From assembly GCF_004342025.1 (NCBI RefSeq), contig NZ_SLWN01000006.1, forward strand, positions 186,001 to 250,000: DNA of 64,000 nucleotides, in the 5' to 3' direction. Both the position numbers and the translations under genes were made by a program. Source of the stretch: Kribbella steppae. GTDB taxonomy: Bacteria > Actinomycetota > Actinomycetes > Propionibacteriales > Kribbellaceae. This document shows positions 59,461 through 64,000 of this stretch, piece after piece (position 1 is the stretch's first letter; the number at the start of each line of letters is the position of its first letter). Under the pieces are notes generated by a model that was given only the letters and a program-made list of their open reading frames with translations, did not search any database and was not told the origin of the DNA.

Positions 59461-59955
59461 GTGCCGCCCCGCCACGCTCGCGCCGTACCGTCGCGTTCAC
59501 CTTCGCGTCGGTACGGCGTACTCCGTCCGTCCCCGCGCCGGAAGCACCGGCGGCGGTCCGAGCGGGGTGCGACCTCACTCGAGCTGGCGATCCTGGCGCC
59601 ACTGATCCTGGCGCTGATCTTCATGTCGATCCAGACCGCACTGTGGCTGTACGGGCGGTCGGTCGCGCTGAACGCCGCACAGGAAGGGGTTTCGCGCCTG
59701 CGCCTGGTCCAGCCGCCGGTCTACACGACCGGGGTCGGCGAGCAGGTCCGGGCCGACATCCAGGCGTACGCGCAGCAGCTCGGCGGTACGACGCTACAGA
59801 ACGCCGACGTGAAGACGCCGTCGTACAACAATCCCGAAGGCATGGTCTCGTTCACCGTGACCGGTGACACCGTCTCGCTCGTTCCCGGCCTGACGCTGCA
59901 CGTGGAGCGCACCGCGACCGGGCCGATCGAGCAGTTCGAGGCCGATGACAAGTGA
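59461..59955 (+). CDS. TadE-like pseudopilin
   Basis: 164 residues. A very basic leader (to ~35) precedes RGATSLELAILAPLILALIF, the TadE signature with a Glu after the cleavage region, then a transmembrane helix and a ~110-residue exposed domain. Minor pilin or assembly initiator. GTG 59461 is 6 bases after the pilin stop; its stop overlaps the next gene (GTGA). Confidence 0.85.
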   Translation: MPPRHARAVPSRSPSRRYGVLRPSPRRKHRRRSERGATSLELAILAPLILALIFMSIQTALWLYGRSVALNAAQEGVSRLRLVQPPVYTTGVGEQVRADIQAYAQQLGGTTLQNADVKTPSYNNPEGMVSFTVTGDTVSLVPGLTLHVERTATGPIEQFEADDK

Positions 59956-60464
59956 GTGAGGACATGACGCGGAGCCTGGGGACCCGTCGCCCACCTCGGC
60001 ATGCCCGGCCGGTGGTGCGGTACGTCCGCTCCGCGGGGCGGCACCGCAAGCCGACCGAGCAGGGCACGATGGCCCTGGAACTGGCTGTGCTGGCGCCGAT
60101 CCTGCTGATCCTGTTCATGTTCCTGCTGGCGTGTGGCCGGTACTTCCAGACCTCGTCGCTGCTGGAGAGTGCCGCTCGCGACGGCGCGCGCTCGGCCAGC
60201 CAGGCGCGGTCGCTCGGGGAGGCGCAGGGTCGCGTCGACGATGCGGTGAACCGGACGATGAGCCAGGCGTTCAAGTCCTGCAAGGAAACCGCGAGCGGCA
60301 CCATCACCACCGACTTCGCCGCCGGTACGCCGCTGTCCGTCGAGGTCACCTGCACGATCGACTACCGCGATCTCGGCCTGCTCGGGATCGGCGGCGACAC
60401 CAAGATCACCAAGCGCTTCAGTTCGTCGGTCGACCCGTACCGAGGTGTTCGCGATGGCTCGTGA
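59952..60464 (+). CDS. TadE/TadF-like pseudopilin
   Basis: 170 residues. Basic leader, then EQGTMALELAVLAPILLILF with the same Glu-Leu-Ala pattern, and an exposed domain with two cysteines (SCKETA, VTCTID) that may form a disulfide. GTG 59952 overlaps the previous stop and has GAGG 9 bases upstream; ATG 59964 is an alternative. Second minor pilin. Confidence 0.85.
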   Translation: MSEDMTRSLGTRRPPRHARPVVRYVRSAGRHRKPTEQGTMALELAVLAPILLILFMFLLACGRYFQTSSLLESAARDGARSASQARSLGEAQGRVDDAVNRTMSQAFKSCKETASGTITTDFAAGTPLSVEVTCTIDYRDLGLLGIGGDTKITKRFSSSVDPYRGVRDGS

Positions 60465-61245
60465 CCGCCGCTCCCGGGTCGTCGAGTTCGTCCGGATCGA
60501 TGCCCCCGGCAACCACCGGCTGACGGTCGGCCGCGGTGCGCTCAGCCCCGCGGTGGCGATCCTGGCGGTGATGATCTTCACCCTGGCCGGCCTGGTGATC
60601 GACGGCGGACGGCAACTCGGCGCTCGGTCCCGCGCGGTCGGCTACGCCCAGGAGGCGGCCCGGGTGGGCGCGGCCACCATCCAGCTGAACTCCGCCGAGG
60701 CCAAGATCGACACCGCCAAGGCGGCCACCGCGATCGCCGGCTTCTGCGCCCAGGTCTCGTCCAACGACCCGGCCGTCACCTCCTGCGCCCCGACCAAACT
60801 CACCGAGGAACAGGTCGACATCCGGGTCGCCATCGACAACAAGACGACATTCCTCGGCCTGATCGGCAAGACCAACCTCAAAGCCGCCGGCATCGGCACC
60901 GCCCACCCCGAACAAGGCATCAAGAAGGCCGACGACAGCCCCACCATCCCCCCGATCGTGGTGGAGAGCACGCCCGACGACCCCGGCGCGCCGATCAGCA
61001 CCGCCGTACCACCGACGCTCGATCTCCCGTGCCCGGAGTGGACCATCGGCTCACCGACGCCGACGTGGACGTTGGAGCCGCTGCCCTTCCCGGCGACCTG
61101 CACGCCGAGTATCACGCCGAGCCCCACCGACCCAACGAATCCGAGCAACCCGACGGGGCCGCCGAACACCACCACCGCGCCTCCCGGCGGGGGAGCACCG
61201 GCCGGCGTCCAGCCCCCGCAGAACTCCGCCCCGCCCAGCCGCTAG
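60454..61245 (+). CDS. TadG-like membrane protein with Pro/Thr-rich tail
   Basis: 263 residues. After a basic N-terminus comes RGALSPAVAILAVMIFTLAGLVIDGGRQLGA, the usual helical start of actinobacterial TadG/Flp-associated proteins. An exposed domain of ~110 residues follows, and a tail of ~90 residues is rich in Pro, Thr and Ser, wall-spanning in character. ATG 60454 has GAGG 8 bases upstream and is preferred over GTG 60445. It overlaps the previous gene by 11 bases. Confidence 0.8.
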   Translation: MARDRRSRVVEFVRIDAPGNHRLTVGRGALSPAVAILAVMIFTLAGLVIDGGRQLGARSRAVGYAQEAARVGAATIQLNSAEAKIDTAKAATAIAGFCAQVSSNDPAVTSCAPTKLTEEQVDIRVAIDNKTTFLGLIGKTNLKAAGIGTAHPEQGIKKADDSPTIPPIVVESTPDDPGAPISTAVPPTLDLPCPEWTIGSPTPTWTLEPLPFPATCTPSITPSPTDPTNPSNPTGPPNTTTAPPGGGAPAGVQPPQNSAPPSR

Positions 61246-61266
61246 AGCCACGAAGGAATGTCACCC

Positions 61267-61923
61267 GTGCGAAGCCTCGCCCTCCCCGCAGCCGTGCTGG
61301 CCGGTGCTCTCCTGCTGACCGGCTGCGGTGGCGGCAACTCCACCGACGGCGGCCGTCCGGTTCCGGTCGACGGCTCCGGCGACCCCAGCACGAGCACCAG
61401 CACGTCCAGCACTCCGACCGCCGGGGCCACCACACCGACAGCAGCGCCGTCCGAGCCGACGAACACCACCACGGCAGCTCCGCCCAAAGCGCAGGTCGTC
61501 GTCGTTCCTGGGAACTACAGCTCGAACCCGGCCGTCCAAGGCCTCGTGCAGAGCTACCCGCTGTACTTCCAGGCCTTGGTTGCCCGCGACGACAGCATCC
61601 TGAAGAAGTCGTTCCCGTCGTTCTTCTACGCGGACACGTCACAGGCGATCAAGGATGCCCAGCGCAACGGCTGGGTCATGCGCCCGCCGGGCAGCGTGGT
61701 CGTCCTCGGGGTCCAGAGCCAGTCGAACGGAACGGTCCGGGTCAAGACCTGCCGCTCGCAGACCACGCAGTACTGGGATCCGAAGGCGAAGGCCTGGACA
61801 GTGCCGGCGCCGAGCGGCTCACCGCAGGTCATCGACATGATCAAGACCGGCGTCGGGTGGCTGCCGTACAAGCTGGCGTCGTCGAAGGGGGTCACGTGCG
61901 CGCGGGTGCGCTATCCGGCCTAG
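61267..61923 (+). CDS. Lipoprotein of unknown function
   Basis: 218 residues. Signal peptide with lipobox LLTGC, a Ser/Thr/Pro linker of ~60 residues, then a ~140-residue globular domain of NTF2-like appearance (QGLVQSYPLYFQALVARDDS). GTG 61267 is preferred over ATG 61258 because GAAGGA sits 9 bases before it and abuts the other. It follows the Tad genes by 21 bases and is probably in the operon. Confidence 0.82.
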   Translation: MRSLALPAAVLAGALLLTGCGGGNSTDGGRPVPVDGSGDPSTSTSTSSTPTAGATTPTAAPSEPTNTTTAAPPKAQVVVVPGNYSSNPAVQGLVQSYPLYFQALVARDDSILKKSFPSFFYADTSQAIKDAQRNGWVMRPPGSVVVLGVQSQSNGTVRVKTCRSQTTQYWDPKAKAWTVPAPSGSPQVIDMIKTGVGWLPYKLASSKGVTCARVRYPA

Positions 61924-61974
61924 ATCAAAACTGGATTTTGCACATTCCGAAAAGGTGACGAGGCAGAGAGCAAC

Positions 61975-62004
61975 GGGCATGATGCCCCTGGTCGAAGATA
62001 ATCT
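61975..62004 (+). promoter_or_regulatory. Inverted repeat and -10-like box before the PKD-like gene
   Basis: GGGCAT-G-ATGCCC (61975-61987) is followed by TAATCT (61999-62004), a fair -10, in the 108-base gap after the lipoprotein gene. Suggests a new transcription unit. Confidence 0.35.
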
Positions 62005-62031
62005 GCGCCTAGACGAGTCTGGGGAGTGAGG

Positions 62032-62976
62032 ATGCGCAACCGAGTGGGCCGTGGACTGGTGGTCCTGGGCGCCGTACTCGCACTGCTGATGGCCGTCCCC
62101 GCCACGACGGCCGCCGCCGACACGATCCACAGCGGCAACAGGGTCTGCAGCATGTACGTCAACTCGATCGGCTTCGGTGCCTACTGCAGCTCGGGCAAGT
62201 ACTACATCCCGGGTGACGGGCCGCCTCCGCAGACCTGGCGGCAGAAGCTCAACGGCCGGCCCTTCATCCCGTGTCGCGACTTCGAGATCCCGAAGGGGAT
62301 CCACCTGCCCCAGGCGCCGGAGGGCAAGACCTGGGTGCTCCGGATCACGATCACGGACTACAACCTGAACACCTACAACGGTGGCGCCGCCGCGCACCTC
62401 GAGCGCGCGTACATCCCGGTGAACGAGGCCGAGCGCAACCAGTGCCCGTTCCCGGACTACATGGAGCAGTTCTGGTGGCGCTTCGAGAGCAACTACCCGC
62501 CGCCGGCGCTGCAGGTCAAGCCGACGTTCACGCCGCGGGTCAACGTGCCTGCCTTCTTCTCGCTCACCGCCGAGAGTTCGATGGTGCTGCAGAACGACCC
62601 GACGAAGGGTGAGCTGGACAGCGGGTTCTACGACCCCACCCACAACCTGACCATGCGAGGCATGGTCGTGGAGATGAAGGTCGATCCAGGTGACGGGACG
62701 AAGCCGTTCACCTGCCTGATGGGCGCGACGCCGGTCGACGATGCGGACGGGTACGACGAGACGAAGGACCCGTTCAACCAGATGAGCACCTGCAAGCACA
62801 CGTACGAGCGGTCCAGTGCCAACCAGCCGGACGGTATGTACACGGTGAAGCTGACGATCACCTGGGAAGTCTCGTACTGGGTCGGACAGCAGGGCGGTTG
62901 GGAGCCGATCGGCAAGGCCAACGTCCATGCGGTACAGCGGTTGCCTGTGCAGGAAGCGCAGGCGATCGGTGGGTAA
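62032..62976 (+). CDS. Secreted protein with PKD-like domain
   Basis: 314 residues. Signal peptide (VVLGAVLALLMAVPATTAAA), then a ~270-residue extracellular part. Its end carries VEMKVDPGDGTKPFTC followed by CKHTYERSS, the DxGDG...C...HTY pattern of PKD-like domains in actinobacterial secreted proteins. Seven cysteines suggest disulfides. ATG 62032 has GGGGAG about 8 bases upstream. Its place beside Tad genes suggests a surface role; no reaction is assigned. Confidence 0.82.
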   Translation: MRNRVGRGLVVLGAVLALLMAVPATTAAADTIHSGNRVCSMYVNSIGFGAYCSSGKYYIPGDGPPPQTWRQKLNGRPFIPCRDFEIPKGIHLPQAPEGKTWVLRITITDYNLNTYNGGAAAHLERAYIPVNEAERNQCPFPDYMEQFWWRFESNYPPPALQVKPTFTPRVNVPAFFSLTAESSMVLQNDPTKGELDSGFYDPTHNLTMRGMVVEMKVDPGDGTKPFTCLMGATPVDDADGYDETKDPFNQMSTCKHTYERSSANQPDGMYTVKLTITWEVSYWVGQQGGWEPIGKANVHAVQRLPVQEAQAIGG

Positions 62977-63000
62977 CGGTGGGGACCTGGAGGGACCACG

Positions 63001-64000
63001 ATGGTGAAGACGAATGAGCCGGTGCGGGCGGCGCGGTTGCCGCAGCGGCGGTCGGGGAGTCCGGGCGCGGACCGGCTGAAGGGCTTTGTCGCGCTGCTCG
63101 CGGTCCTGGCGATCGTCGGCGGTGTTCCGTACGTGCTGCTGCGGTTCTTCGGTACGCCGTGGCCGGAGCAGATGCCGAGTCGCGACGTACTGTTCAGCGA
63201 GCTGAGCGTCGAGACCGTTCTCGGCATCATCGCGGTCGTCATCTGGATCGCGTGGCTGCACTTCGTCATCTGCCTGATCGCGGAGGCGGTGGCCGAGATC
63301 CGCGGCCATGGTCTGTCGCCACGCATCCCACTCGGCGGCGGCTCGCAGAGCCTCGCCCGCCGGTTGATCTCCACCGTCGTCCTGATCGGTGCGGCCGCGA
63401 GTGTCAGCCTGCCGGTCGCGAACGCGGTGACCACCACGCACACCGGCACTCCGACGGTCGCGACGGCGACGCAGGACGGTGACCAGGGCTCGCGCGACAC
63501 CTTCCGGCAGACGGAGGCGCGCAGTTCGGTTCTCAGCGGCAACCAGGCCAAGACCACGCACACCGGCGTACGGACCAACAGCGACGACAAGGGCCAGGTG
63601 ATCAAGTACACCGAGGTCCGCCCGCCGCAGGGCCGCAACTACGACTGCCTGTGGGACATCGCCGAGCGCTACCTGGGTGAGGGTCGCCGCTACAAGGAGA
63701 TCTACGAGCTCAACAAGAACAAGCTGCAGCCCGACGGCCGCCGGCTGACCAACCCGGACCTCATCCTGCCGGGCTGGCAGGTCCGCCTGCCCGCCGACGC
63801 CAAGGGCGCCGGGGTGCACACGGTCCGGGTGAAGATCGACCACACCACCACCGGTACGACGGTCAGCCAGGGCACCAAATCGACGACGTCGACCGGTACC
63901 AAGACCTCGACCTCGACGGGTACCAAGACCACCACCGGCACGGGTACGACGTCCGGCACCAAGACCCAGCCGGGTCCGGGCAGCCGCTGGTCCGAGCAGG
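63001..64000 (+). CDS. LysM-domain membrane protein, N-terminal part (3' end outside window)
   Basis: Open from ATG 63001 to the window edge, 333 codons, no stop. Three hydrophobic helices lie at about 30-52, 73-98 and 120-138. A LysM-like domain follows (~220-265: YDCLWDIAERYLGEGRRYKEIYELN, split by the Leu-Trp-Asp-Ile core; LILPGWQVRLP). Then comes a Thr/Gly/Lys-rich repeat (TGTKTSTSTGTKTT). Actinobacterial proteins with this layout usually continue into a bacterial transcriptional activator (BTAD) domain and accompany Tad loci. That extension is inferred. Confidence 0.85.
   Translation, partial: MVKTNEPVRAARLPQRRSGSPGADRLKGFVALLAVLAIVGGVPYVLLRFFGTPWPEQMPSRDVLFSELSVETVLGIIAVVIWIAWLHFVICLIAEAVAEIRGHGLSPRIPLGGGSQSLARRLISTVVLIGAAASVSLPVANAVTTTHTGTPTVATATQDGDQGSRDTFRQTEARSSVLSGNQAKTTHTGVRTNSDDKGQVIKYTEVRPPQGRNYDCLWDIAERYLGEGRRYKEIYELNKNKLQPDGRRLTNPDLILPGWQVRLPADAKGAGVHTVRVKIDHTTTGTTVSQGTKSTTSTGTKTSTSTGTKTTTGTGTTSGTKTQPGPGSRWSEQ

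Overview
The window is high-GC actinobacterial chromosome, with many GTG starts and ATGA/GTGA/TGATG gene overlaps. The gene order uvrC-rapZ-yvcK-whiA-gap-pgk-tpiA-secG, then pgl-opcA-zwf-pgi-tal-tkt-ctaB, then ctaA-ABC-sufR-sufBDCSU-sufT is the classic Actinomycetota core order, the same blocks found around Rv1420-Rv1466 of Mycobacterium tuberculosis. The accessory genes (ScyD-like protein, S8 protease, acVLRF1, Tad pilus cluster, giant repetitive protein) suggest a Propionibacteriales soil actinomycete such as Kribbella; this genus guess is inference. No rRNA, tRNA, CRISPR array, transposase or integrase was seen.

Layout. (1) 1-2176: tail of a type VII secretion locus (EccD C-terminus, EspI-like protein). 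(2) 2280-4886: Rieske lipoprotein, secreted subtilisin, DUF6194 protein. (3) 4969-15421: uvrC-rapZ-yvcK-whiA, a sigma/membrane-partner pair on the other strand, the lower-glycolysis operon gap-pgk-tpiA with secG, and rbpA. (4) 15473-21397: two-component system, an ABC exporter with two permeases, one carrying a lectin-like ectodomain, and a PEP-mutase-family enzyme. (5) 30148 down to 21577, minus strand: pentose phosphate operon tkt-tal-pgi-zwf-opcA-pgl, with a histone H1-like tail on OpcA. (6) 30454-35473: ctaB and ctaA, separated by a variable slot holding a cupin remnant, a glycosyltransferase, an internally deleted AraC regulator and a ScyD-like protein. (7) 35502-43848: ABC exporter and the SUF iron-sulfur operon under SufR. 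(8) 43857-46703: cupin/TetR divergent pair, acVLRF1 ribosome-rescue hydrolase, and a paralogous pair of small proteins of unknown function. (9) 46730-53809: a 2,359-residue protein with repeated Ser/Thr-Gly beta-hairpin-like modules. (10) 53955-64000: a small duplicated helical protein, a Tad-type pilus locus (SAF/CpaB-like, CpaE-like, TadA, TadB, TadC, a pilin, three TadE/TadG-like proteins), a lipoprotein, a PKD-like secreted protein and the start of a LysM membrane protein.

How the parts work together. uvrC through secG is housekeeping: repair, cell-wall and carbon signalling, sporulation-type division control, glycolysis. The pentose phosphate operon supplies NADPH. CtaB and CtaA make heme A for cytochrome oxidase. 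SufR probably shuts off suf when clusters are plentiful, since a site of the reported mycobacterial SufR form overlaps its own start codon. The Tad genes should build a cell-surface pilus. The most unusual block is 45615-53809: a giant modular protein followed in the same operon by two diverged paralogues, an arrangement reminiscent of polymorphic toxin or surface systems with dedicated partners, for which I recognise no described family.
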